From NCBI GenBank assembly GCA_014058105.1, contig JACGCM010000560.1, forward strand, positions 2,418,001 through 2,482,000: 64,000 bases of DNA, written 5' to 3'. The DNA is from Kingdonia uniflora. Taxonomy: Eukaryota > Streptophyta > Magnoliopsida > Ranunculales > Circaeasteraceae. Below the pieces are notes generated by a model. That model saw only the letters and a program-made list of their open reading frames with translations, had not been told where the DNA came from and did not search any database. Position numbers and translations under genes: made by a program. Positions 55,901 through 64,000 of the stretch are shown piece after piece. Every line of letters starts with the position of its first letter. Within the stretch, counting starts at the first letter, position 1.

Positions 55901-56810
55901 CTCCATTTCACCAAAAATTGGGCTATTTATAGCCATTTTAGTGTCTGGACCGGTCTGGGTCAAGGGTTGGACCGGGTTGACTGGTCTAAACCGGTCTGCA
56001 CATGCCACGCACGCACGATCGCACGTGCCACATGCACGAGATATACACATGCCATACATACGTGTCCCACACACGGACTACACACGTGCCACCCGCGTGT
56101 CCGCCATGTCATTACTCCGGTGCCACGAGCATGTTTGCCATGTCACTGCTCTGGTGACATCCGGAGAATTTTCTGGTGACCGTCCAGGGAATATTCCAGC
56201 CAATATTTTGGCAAATTTCTGACGTCCAGCCGGTCTCCGGTGACCGGCGGCGACTACCACGTGATAGGCATGTCATACGTGTCACTTACGCGTCATACCA
56301 CGTCAGCATGCCGTGTGTCCATGACACGTGTCACTGCTGATGTCATAGTGGATAATGATGATGTCATATAGGATAATTATAGATAATAAAAAAAAAATTA
56401 ATATCTTGTTGACGTCATCGACCAAAAAACGCCGTTTTTGCTCGTGAAACTACCTAGTTTTAATGTGCTATTTCCGGTGATTGGTACATCTTCTAGAGAT
56501 GTGCCATATACTGTTGGAAAGCTCTCGGAGTAGGCTATCCAGCCAAAGTTGTCTTACATCTATCCAATGTTTACAGAGGAAAATAAATAAGTTTGAATAC
56601 AGCCCTTTATCATGGGTAAAAATCACCAAAAACCCTAATTTTTTAATCCAAAAAAAATAGGGAAAAATATGTTTTTGAATCATCATTACTATCATATAAT
56701 ATAGATCTGAAATATGTATTCAAAAAAATTGTAAAATACCTCTTCTTCTGATCGCTTGATTTCCGTGAAAACTCTTATATAAGATAATTTATGTTCTCCT
56801 CGTTCCTAGA
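55901..56810 (-). other. Leader of D, G/C-rich with CACGTG repeats
   Basis: Between 55930 and 56345 the sequence is unusually G/C-rich with cacgtg at about 56022, 56084, 56260 and 56324 and repeated ccatgtc/catgcc. It corresponds to the leader of C. Open frames on both strands here are by-products of composition, not genes. Confidence 0.5.
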
Positions 56811-56828
56811 GCTTGCATACTGATAACA
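56811..56828 (-). other. Primer-binding site of D
   Basis: On the - strand TGTTATCAGTATGCAAGC, a diverged initiator tRNA-Met site (TGGTATCAGAGC), next to the LTR. Confidence 0.7.
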
Positions 56829-57091
56829 TGTTGAAAGATGATAAATCTAGAGAAATGTAATACTTTAGCTTATGAAAAAAATGAGAGAGAGAAAGAGAAA
56901 TTTATTGATTCATCATAATTGTGTTCTCTGTACCTAATACAAAGTTATATATAGATAACCCTAGCATAAGTTACCTAATCTACTCAAACTTTCCCCATAA
57001 CCCTATCGGGCCTATGGGCTTGCTAGGAGTCCATATAAGATACCCCAACTCTGTTGGGTTCCTAGCTTGGGCTTGGACCCAACTCCTAACA
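56829..57091 (-). repeat. Element D 5' LTR (263 bp)
   Basis: On the - strand it starts tgttaggagttggg and ends tttcaaca. It resembles the C LTR in its first third (ggactcctagcaagcccata) and in its end. Its partner is not in the window. Confidence 0.75.
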
Positions 57092-57522
57092 GACATCATT
57101 TTGTGAAACAATGACATTTCAGCAAATGAAGTCTATCATCTTACTTATAATTTTGTAACCAATTCCATTTTAACCCTAGCTGACAATCGATCAATAAATT
57201 ATTTATGTAGCTGCTTTATTTGCCCATAGACATGACAAACTGCTACTAAACAATTTACCTAAAGAGCATATCATTCTTCTTAGGAAGAAATGTCATTGTA
57301 TGCTTACAGCAGTACTTCTTAATTTCTAAAAGAAGATTGGACAATGGAATGGCTTTGATTATGACGAGAAACTGTGTCCATGTACACGCCGTCATTTTCT
57401 TTCCAATTTCTGTGATGTGTAACATTTTCATTTTGTCACAAGTTTCTAGTTAGTGCTACTTTATTTTAATTGATATAAAATATATCCTCCTGTAAAACTT
57501 GTAAACAACAACATACATATTT
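57092..57522. other. Spacer between D and L, with L target duplication
   Basis: No gene or repeat recognised in 430 bp. Its last five bases, tattt (57518-57522), recur at 62576-62580 as the TSD of L. Confidence 0.6.
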
Positions 57523-57869
57523 TGATGTGGCACATCCCACATAGGGTCGTCTACCCACCATGTGACCTATGCTTTATATTTTGCTTTAGCTTAAGCTCTG
57601 TTGGAGAGGTCCAATGGAAGTCATTAGAAATTTCCCAATTTAAGTAGAATTTTATTTTCAATTAGAATTAGGGTTCCTAATTCTAACTCCCTTGTGTTCT
57701 ATAAAAGGGTGGTCTAGGTTATTAGTTTCTTAGTTAGTTAATTCAGTCAAAGTTGTCTTGTTCAGAATAAGGTTAATTAATAAAATTAGGGTTCCTCACG
57801 AACCTAATTCCTTTAGTTAAAACTAGTGTTTTTCTTGATTATTGGCTTTCGCGTAATTAGTTTACATCA
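57523..57869 (+). repeat. Element L 5' LTR
   Basis: Starts tgatgtggcaca, ends gtttacatca. The end was set with the TSD: the 3' copy ends gtttacatta followed by tattt. A clear TATA box follows ttct at 57710. Confidence 0.9.
57710..57717 (+). promoter_or_regulatory. TATA box in the L LTR
   Basis: TATAAAAG within ttctataaaagggt, conserved in the 3' LTR at 62408-62415. It is the best conserved promoter motif in the window. Confidence 0.7.
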
Positions 57870-57872
57870 AAG

Positions 57873-57890
57873 TGGCATCTGAGCGAGGTT
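57873..57890 (+). other. Primer-binding site of L
   Basis: TGGCATCTGAGCGAGGTT, three bases after the LTR. It is the initiator tRNA-Met type with two changes in the first twelve bases. Confidence 0.75.
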
Positions 57891-57934
57891 ATAATCCTTC
57901 GATTCGACTAGATGAATGCAACACATGAGTTTTT

Positions 57935-58603
57935 TTAGAACTTGTGAGAGCTCAATCCGAGTTGTTACAATCAATCATACATGTTTATGAAGATGGAGAT
58001 AAGCACGTTCAGACCAAGTCAAACCACGCCGTCAAAGAGTTCCCTGACATCCCTAGCGTTATGGATTAACGCGAATCACGTGAGCACATTACAGCCACGA
58101 TGGCTCAAAATCCAAGAAGGTTACCGCCGTTATATGGTTTAGTTAATACCCTCATAAAGTCTGAATCGAGTACTGAGACAGGTACGATTCTGACTATCGA
58201 AGAGGAAACCAAAAGCCCGAAAAAAATTGTCCCCAATGTAGGTCTGTTTAGGAAAGAGAATGGCTACCCATGGATTCCCTTCAACCCACATGAGGTGGCC
58301 CCCAACCCAACTCGTTTGCGCCAGGCCCAAACTCGAGCTGCTGGACCTAATCAAACCCTAACTCTCCATCGGACCAACGTCCAAAATAATAACGCCCAGC
58401 AGAGAGAGACAATTGCTACAGAAGATGCAAGCCCAACCCAATCGTGTCAGGCCCAAACTCAAGCTGCTGATTCCAAACCGGTCCAAACAACAACTGTTGG
58501 ACTAAATCAACAGGCCCACGCCCTAAACAATTGCATGCACCAAAAGAACCCAACTATTATTAACAAGACTGCGGGCCCAAATCTTATAGAAATAAACCCA
58601 TAA
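57935..58603 (+). pseudogene. Element L gag position: unusual Gln/Pro/Asn-rich frame
   Basis: The frame starts with ELLQSIIHVYEDGDKHVQTK, a plausible gag N-terminus, then TAA at 58066, then 167 open codons (MAQNPRRLPPLYG...). From about 58190 the text is rich in Gln, Asn, Thr and Pro (AQTRAAGPNQTLTLHRTN) with no gag capsid domain and no zinc knuckle. It looks as if gag core was replaced by foreign or expanded sequence. Confidence 0.45.
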
Positions 58604-58608
58604 AAAAA

Positions 58609-59240
58609 ATGGAGGCATCGAGTTCCAGAGTTCCTGACACAAGAGGAGAGCCTCCACCGAGCCAACCTCTTGCCGAAACACGAATTATGGGACTTCGGAA
58701 AACTGCCCCGCCAACGCAGCCAGTCATACCAACGGTACCATAGCAAGACAAGCTCGATAGCGCTACCCAAAGAGAGACCGATCTGCACAACAACATCCAC
58801 ACACTGCCTTTATGTGCCTCAGTAAATAGAACATTAACGTTCAACCCAAGTAACCCAAATTTGTGGCTCTCTATCAACATCTTCCGCACACGGTACATTT
58901 CAAATGGGAGGCTCTGTGAAGTTATTCTTGATTGTGGGTCGACGGAAAATCGAGTAGCTAAGGAGCTAGTTGAAAGACTCAAGTTAAAAATGTTCCTAAG
59001 TACTGAAAAATTTGACCTTACATGGCTCTCTCCAGGGGAAGGAAAGCGTTTAGAAGACGAGAGCATATTGACATTCACGATGGGTGACACCTATGAAGAT
59101 ACCATCCACGCCTCAATAGTCGATATGGATATTTTCCATATTCTACTTGGGAGGCCTTGAATGTTTTACAGGAAGATCCATTATGATGGGGAGGCAAATA
59201 CGTTTAGCTTCCTATGAGGGAATGGAAAAGTCGTCCTAGA
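58609..59240 (+). pseudogene. Element L protease
   Basis: The ATG at 58609 opens a Pro/Ser-rich linker (EASSSRVPDTRGEPPPSQPL) with one TAG at 58741. Then CEVILDCGSTENRVAKELVE near 58915-58975 is a retropepsin active site of the D-x-GSTEN type. DMDIFHILLGRP closes the domain, followed by TGA where the family has Trp. Confidence 0.8.
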
Positions 59241-60150
59241 ACCGATGCCTCCACCGATACTTATCGCAGCCGTCCGGCGGGAACGTATCAGCTTCATCTC
59301 AGATGCTCGATCTCACGTTAGGGCATACGCCCTTGTCAGTACATATTCCTCATCTCCTACACCTGTCCCTTCTTGTTTACAGTCCATTATTACAGAGTTC
59401 AGTGATATTTATGATGAAAACACAGATAGTGTTTTACCTTCATTACGTGATATCCACCATGCTATTGATTTTGTTCCGGGGTCCCCATTCCCGAATTTAC
59501 CTCATTATCGAATGGCGCCGGCAGAGCACGCAGAGCTGCAACGACAAGTCTCTGAGTTATGTACCAAGGGCCTGGTTAGAGGGAGTATGTCACCAGGTGC
59601 AGTACCCGCCCTTCTGATCCCTAAGAAAGATGGTAGTTGGTAGATATTTGTTGATAGTAGAGTTATCAACAAAATTATGGTTAAGTACCGTTACCCAATT
59701 CCACGATTGGAGGATATGATTGACAGCTTGCACGACCCCAAGGTGTTTTCCAAACTTGATCTTCGCAGTGGGTACCACCAGATTCGTATGCGACCAGGTA
59801 ATGAATGGAAGACGGCATTCAAGACAAAAGATAGACTATTCGAGTGGATGGTCATGCCTTTCAGCCTTTCTAATGCACCGTCAACATTTATGAGGTTGAC
59901 GACGAAGGCATTACACAAGTATATCAACAAGTTTGTTGTCGTATACTTCGATGATATTCTAATCTATAGTAAGACCAAGGAAGAACACTTATAGCATATC
60001 ACCACTATTTTTAGAGTCCTCTAGGATAACAAACTATTTCTTCAGCTAAAGAAGTGTTCTTTCATGGTTGATTCTGTACAGATTTTAGGATTTGTGGTGT
60101 CCGCTGATGGCATACGAGTTGAGGACGATAAGGTTCAGGCTATCAGGGAT
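59241..60150 (+). pseudogene. Element L reverse transcriptase
   Basis: [80 protein letters not shown] and the catalytic box [12 protein letters not shown] (59936-59972). The core is close to consensus. Stops: TAG at 59641 and 59992, another TAG at about 60022. All in the protease frame. Confidence 0.9.
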
Positions 60151-61400
60151 TGACCAGTTCCTACTTCGACTTCACAGGTTTGGATTTTTCATGGGTTGGC
60201 CACATTTTATAGGAGGTTTATTTAAGGCTTCAGCACGATCATGGCACCACTGACTGACCTGATGCATGACGTTCCATTTGTTTGGGGACTAGAGGTAGTG
60301 GCGGCTCTTACAATAATTAAGGATTGGTTTATGTTAGCTCCTGTTCTAGTACTACTTGACTTTGCACAGTTGTTCCATGTACATACAGATGCGTGCAAAA
60401 CCGGTATTGAGGTAGCTCTTTCTCAAGGGGGGAAGCCAGCTGTATATTTCGCTCAGAAGCTTTTGTGTCCACAATTACGATATTCCACTTATAATATTGA
60501 GCTACTAGCAGTAGTCCATTCACTAACTCATTGGAGGCACTATTTGGTATACAGAGAGTTTATTCTTCACACTGATCACGATGCTTTACGACATATGCAC
60601 AGTCAGCAGCGGGTTACTTCTGATAGACAAGCGAAGTGGTTTAACTTTTTCCAAGATTATACATTCAACACTCAACACGTCAAAGGAAAGGAGAACATGG
60701 TCGCAGATGATCTGAGTAGACATAAAGAGGTTTGTGTTACTCTTCCCGCTTCAGTATTTGGGTTCGAGACATTACGTGATCTTTATGCTACAAATGAGTT
60801 CTTCGGCCCTGTTTTTGGCGATTGTCTTGCACAGGGAGGTGTGAGGAGTGGTAAGTACTCTATACATGACGGTTATTTATTCCGTGAGACTACATTATGG
60901 ATCCCTATATTATCCATTCGTGACAGTGTTATAGCTGAGACACATAGTACGGGATTTGGTGGTTATTTTGGGGTGGCCAAGACGATGTCGTCTTTGCGAG
61001 AAAGATATTTTTGGCATAGCATGTGGCATGATGTTAACCAGTTCATTCAACGGTGCTACACTTGTCAGACAGCTAAGGGGACCCAGCAAAACACTGGCCT
61101 CTACATACCCTTACCCATTCCTGAGGTACCATGACGAGATGTCTCTATGGATTTTGTGACAGGGTTACCAGTGATAGCAAAAGGTTTAGATTCAGTTTTT
61201 GTTATCGCCGACAGGTTCTCTGAGATGGCACATTTTATTCCATGTTCTCGAACAAACGACGCTTCTCATGTTGCTTCTTTATATTTTTGAGAGATTGTTC
61301 GTCTACATGGTATCCCACGATCCATCACATCAGATAGAGACGTCAGGTTCATAAGGCACTTTGGCGGTCATTATGGGGCTATTTACATTGCAAATTACAG
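60151..61400 (+). pseudogene. Element L RNase H and integrase N-terminal half
   Basis: 297 open codons from 60241: FHVHTDACKTGIEVALSQ (RNase H Asp), YSTYNIELLAVVHSLTHWRH, LHTDHDALRHM and HVKGKENMVADDLSRH, then the integrase zinc domain ETHSTGFGGYFGVAKT and [21 protein letters not shown] and SDRDVRF hold the first two catalytic Asp residues. TGA at 61132 (family Trp) and a TGA at about 61288 (family Arg). A frameshift near 61400 follows. Confidence 0.9.
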
Positions 61401-62153
61401 TCCTCTACAACATTTTATCTTCAGACAGATAGGCAGACAAAGGTTGTTAATAAAAGTTTGGGTAACCTATTACGAGCGACAATTGGGGATAGTCCAGAGG
61501 ATTGGGTATTTTCTTTTACTCAGGCAGAATTCACTTTTAACAACTCTGTCAACAGGTCTACGGGATTGTCTCCTTTCATGATTGTCCAGGGACGTTCGCC
61601 GGATACAGTCTTAGATTTGACACCTATACCCCCGACGGTTCCAGTTTTGTCCTCGGTTGTAGAGTTTGCCAGTTCAATATAGCATATCCATGAGAGCGTA
61701 CGAACATGTTTAGCAGAGACCTATGCCTCCTATAAGGCACAGGCTGATTCATATCGTCGGCAGGTCAGTTTTTAACCCGGTGATTTGGTTATGCTGTATA
61801 TTGAGAAGGAACGTCGTTCTGAGGTACGATCAAAATTAGCCCTTCTGCGAACGTGTCCTTTCCATATTATCCAGCGCATTAGGGAGAATGCTTACGAGCT
61901 TGACCTCTCAAGGCATATGCGACGTTCTCACGTTGTTAATGTGAGTCTCTTGTCTCCTATTATTGATAATCATGTACCACCCATTTCATTACCGATTCAT
62001 CTTCCGCAGCAATACGAGTTTGACCGCATTGACACCGTCCTAGAGCGGAGTACAAATGAGATACCAAAGAGGGGTGTTTATCATATGTACAAGGTGCATT
62101 GGGTGGGAAAGCCCGATTCAGAGGACTCATGGATTTCAGACGCATATTTTTGA
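61401..62153 (+). pseudogene. Element L integrase C-terminal half and chromodomain
   Basis: The frame changes by one. QTDRQTKVVNKSLGN has Lys at the catalytic Glu position, as K does. FTFNNSVNRSTGLSPFMIVQ and PGDLVMLYIEKERR follow. The chromodomain reads DRIDTVLERSTNEIPKRGVY and HMYKVHWVGKPDSEDSWISD (62013-62150), with the aromatic residues that hold methyl-lysine in this family (Tyr, Trp). The domain likely guided insertion to methylated histone sites. Confidence 0.85.
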
Positions 62154-62230
62154 CAGAGAGACCCGATCCTATTTTCCGATTACACCGACCGGTTGAATTC
62201 ATGGTCGGATTCTTCTGCAGACGGAGGGTT

Positions 62231-62575
62231 TGATGTCACACACCCCACATAGGGTCGTCTACCCACCGTGTGGCATATGTTTTATATTTTTCTTTAGCTT
62301 AAGCTCTGTTGGAGAGGTCCAACGGAGCTTATTAGCAATTTCCTAATTTAAGTAGAATTCTATTTTCAATTAGAATTAGGGTTCTTAATTCTAACCCCCT
62401 TGTGTTCTATAAAAGGGTTGTCTAGGTTATTAGTTTCTTAGTTAGTTAATTCAGTTAAAGTTGTCTTGTTTAGAACAAGGTAATTAATAAAATTAGGGTT
62501 CCTCACGAACCTAATTCCTTTAGTTAAAACTGGTGTTTTCTTAATTATTGGCTTCCGCGTAATCAGTTTACATTA
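62231..62575 (+). repeat. Element L 3' LTR
   Basis: It follows a purine-rich acggagggtt and starts tgatgtcacacacc. It ends gtttacatta (CA changed to TA), then tattt. Confidence 0.9.
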
Positions 62576-62580
62576 TATTT

Positions 62581-62809
62581 AGTCTGTGTTTTTAGCTTGT
62601 TATTTTTCCTTTTATTTTATATTTTGAATAGACTCTATTCTTTGCTATTTGGCGTGGGAGAACATCTCTTACATTTTATTATTAAATGTGGGTGTGACAT
62701 TTAGCCATAGTTTGTTTATGCCCCTAAGCTATGGTTTGATATTAATATTTAGAATTTCTTCGCTAGGTTAACTGCATCCTATAAGATGTTAAATTCACGG
62801 ACCAACAGC
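62581..62809. other. Right flank of L, no gene
   Basis: A/T-rich sequence, no recognisable feature. Confidence 0.5.
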
Positions 62810-63105
62810 GCTTTAAGCAATTTGTTTCCCAAAGCAAAGCAAAGCAAGAATGGAGGAACCTATCGAAATCCATGCAAATTAGAGGTGTTTAGGATCTTAA
62901 CTTCTTACTCTAGGTATTTCTTTTATAAAATTGATGTTTGTCTATAGAGCCGTTTAAGAGGCAGCAGTCATGGTATTGCTGCTGAAAGGATCGATGCAGA
63001 GTTAAATATTGCTGGATGGATTGCGGAACAAATTGGCGGTCTTAACTTATTTCTACTGTTTCAGAGTAAATTGACTCGTAATCTTGTTTCTATTCCTAAT
63101 TAGTT
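62810..63105 (+). other. Two possible host exons
   Basis: 62812-62886 reads SALSNLFPKAKQSKNGGTYR and continues to CKLE, then gtgttt (possible donor). After cttttataaaattg...gtctatag (possible acceptor at 62947) a frame reads SRLRGSSHGIAAERIDAELN and IAGWIAEQIGGL to a TAG at 63103. Both are in phase 0. No family recognised. This may be a real low-copy gene end, a pseudogene, or chance. Confidence 0.3.
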
Positions 63106-64000
63106 ATTTAGTGAATTACTGCTGGATACGTTAAATTATCATTGCAGTAGGGATTTTAAACAAGCTTATATTAAGTCTTTTCGCTTGGATTAATGGGATT
63201 TGCAGATGCTTGGTTACAGATATCATCCTATGATTTGCATTTGACCAATTCCCAACCAGATTTTTACTGCATTTTTAGTGATTCTCAATCTCTAAATTGG
63301 AGTAGATCTTGATTCATCACTAGATGCACCTGGATATAAGGTATCAAGGTCAAGCTTTACAGGCCTTCCGAACTCCATGATCAATATAACTTTAAAATCT
63401 ACTATTTTGTTTGGTCTATAAATGGACTTGTGTCTAGGAATGGTTGGAAGAGTAAGCATGCATTTGGATCTGGTTTGGACAAGAAACTTGAGATCAAATC
63501 TTCACACTTGCATAGATATTGGTCTGGCCGATTTTATTCCCTTAGTGTCCAAAACAATACATCCATTATCCACTTCATTCCATCTCCAATTCCTACCCTT
63601 TGTCCTTAATCTTGTATCTTGGCCTAACCAGTTTTAGATAGATTCCCCAAAATTTTCCTACCCTTTGTACTAATGGGAACTTTACATACGAAATGCATGA
63701 TCATTCAAGAAGATGCTTAATTTAGTAAATAAGTAATTAATGAAGATGTACTTATTTATTGTTGTTGGTCTCCGTTAGTAAAGTTTACTGAAATCTCGGT
63801 TAAGAGCTGCTTTCACGCCAACTAACCTGTGTGTATAAACTGTTGTTAGCCTGTGTTCAAAAATTGGCATAATCAAAAACAAGTTAAGGAGATTAGAAAG
63901 AGATCAAAACACTTATCGGGATATGATCGAGTCTAGTGCATGCATACTATCTCCTTAAGACAGATTCACCCCTGCGACAGTACTTTGCAGGATATAATCG
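63106..64000. other. Window end, no gene recognised
   Basis: About 0.9 kb. A 71-codon frame at 63422-63637 has no known domain and no support. No repeat shared with the rest of the window is seen. Confidence 0.4.

Larger units (their letters stand above)
52150..57091 (-). mobile_element. Element D: decayed copia retrotransposon, reversed, 3' truncated
   Basis: In element order: LTR, PBS, a long CACGTG-rich leader, gag relic, protease and integrase relics, then truncation near 52150 by older Harbinger sequence. No second LTR, no RT. The LTR and integrase resemble C. It is among the most decayed elements, probably older than K, L and G. Confidence 0.7.
57523..62575 (+). mobile_element. Element L: Reina-like Ty3/gypsy chromovirus
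   Basis: 5.05 kb with LTRs of 347 and 345 bp, perfect TSD tattt, a diverged Met PBS, and protease, RT, RNase H, integrase and chromodomain in order. Short LTRs and a chromodomain fit the Reina lineage. One frame serves from 58609 to about 61400, then a shift. The gag core is not recognisable. Confidence 0.9.

Noticed and set aside
55886..56260. Five overlapping frames in the leader of D, including a Cys-rich one
   Set aside because: All arise from G/C-rich cacgtg and catgcc repeats in a noncoding leader; no frame is favoured.
58507..59090. Long - strand frames over the L protease
   Set aside because: They are mirror frames of the + strand coding region; no motif.
63422..63637. A 71-codon frame near the window end
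   Set aside because: No motif, no splice context and ordinary length for chance.
1..64000. A bacterial-type defence system, operon or pararetrovirus
   Set aside because: No such motif found; every long coherent frame is explained by plant retroelements, DNA transposons or gene remnants.

Overview
The window is plant nuclear DNA, almost certainly from a flowering plant and probably a eudicot. It is a nest of decayed LTR retrotransposons with a few DNA transposons and scraps of host genes. I see no intact host protein gene, no rRNA or tRNA gene and no CRISPR. The organism call rests on plant-type Ty3/gypsy and Ty1/copia elements, a pentatricopeptide-repeat (PPR) gene remnant, a CACTA end and a PIF/Harbinger transposase remnant. 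I name elements A to L; + or - is the coding direction.

Layout. 1-704: end of an LTR, primer-binding site and gag start of a Tat-like gypsy element (A, +). 705-4787: B (+), a short element with two 477-bp LTRs, no recognisable pol, an HSP70 gene fragment and a 49-bp tandem array. 4788-8373: C (+), a 5'-truncated copia copy lacking reverse transcriptase. 8694-18442: K (+), a complete Tekay/Del-like chromovirus with a perfect TSD and 2.4-2.5 kb LTRs. 18625-28012: I (-), a copia element with 0.94-kb LTRs that holds a gypsy fragment (J, -) and a non-autonomous CACTA element. 28013-30009: two tandem copies of a PPR pseudogene piece. 30010-50784: F (-), a copia element inserted in that PPR gene and itself split by H (31989-37271, a gypsy remnant) and by G (38600-50486, a Tat-like gypsy element with a perfect TSD). 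50785-51060: the rest of the PPR gene. 51130-52143: a PIF/Harbinger remnant. 52150-57091: D (-), a very decayed copia element related to C. 57523-62575: L (+), a Reina-like chromovirus with a perfect TSD. 62581-64000: flank with two possible host exons.

How the parts relate. Nesting gives a relative order: PPR gene, then F, then G and H inside F; I beside the PPR piece, with CACTA in I's gag. Most stop codons in K and L look like C-to-T or G-to-A changes (CAG to TAG, CGA to TGA, TGG to TAG or TGA), as expected of long-methylated plant repeats.

Most worth a second look: (1) a palindrome, GTCGTTCGAACGAC, with a linked GGAATTTGGC-type block in LTRs of gypsy K and J and copia F; (2) + strand extra genes, antisense to pol, in G and H; (3) a 60-bp minisatellite in G read in frame as 20-residue repeats fused to the integrase C-terminus; (4) the HSP70 fragment in B; (5) L, whose gag core is replaced by unrecognised sequence. 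No computation was run; family names and boundaries come from reading motifs, repeats and element ends by eye.
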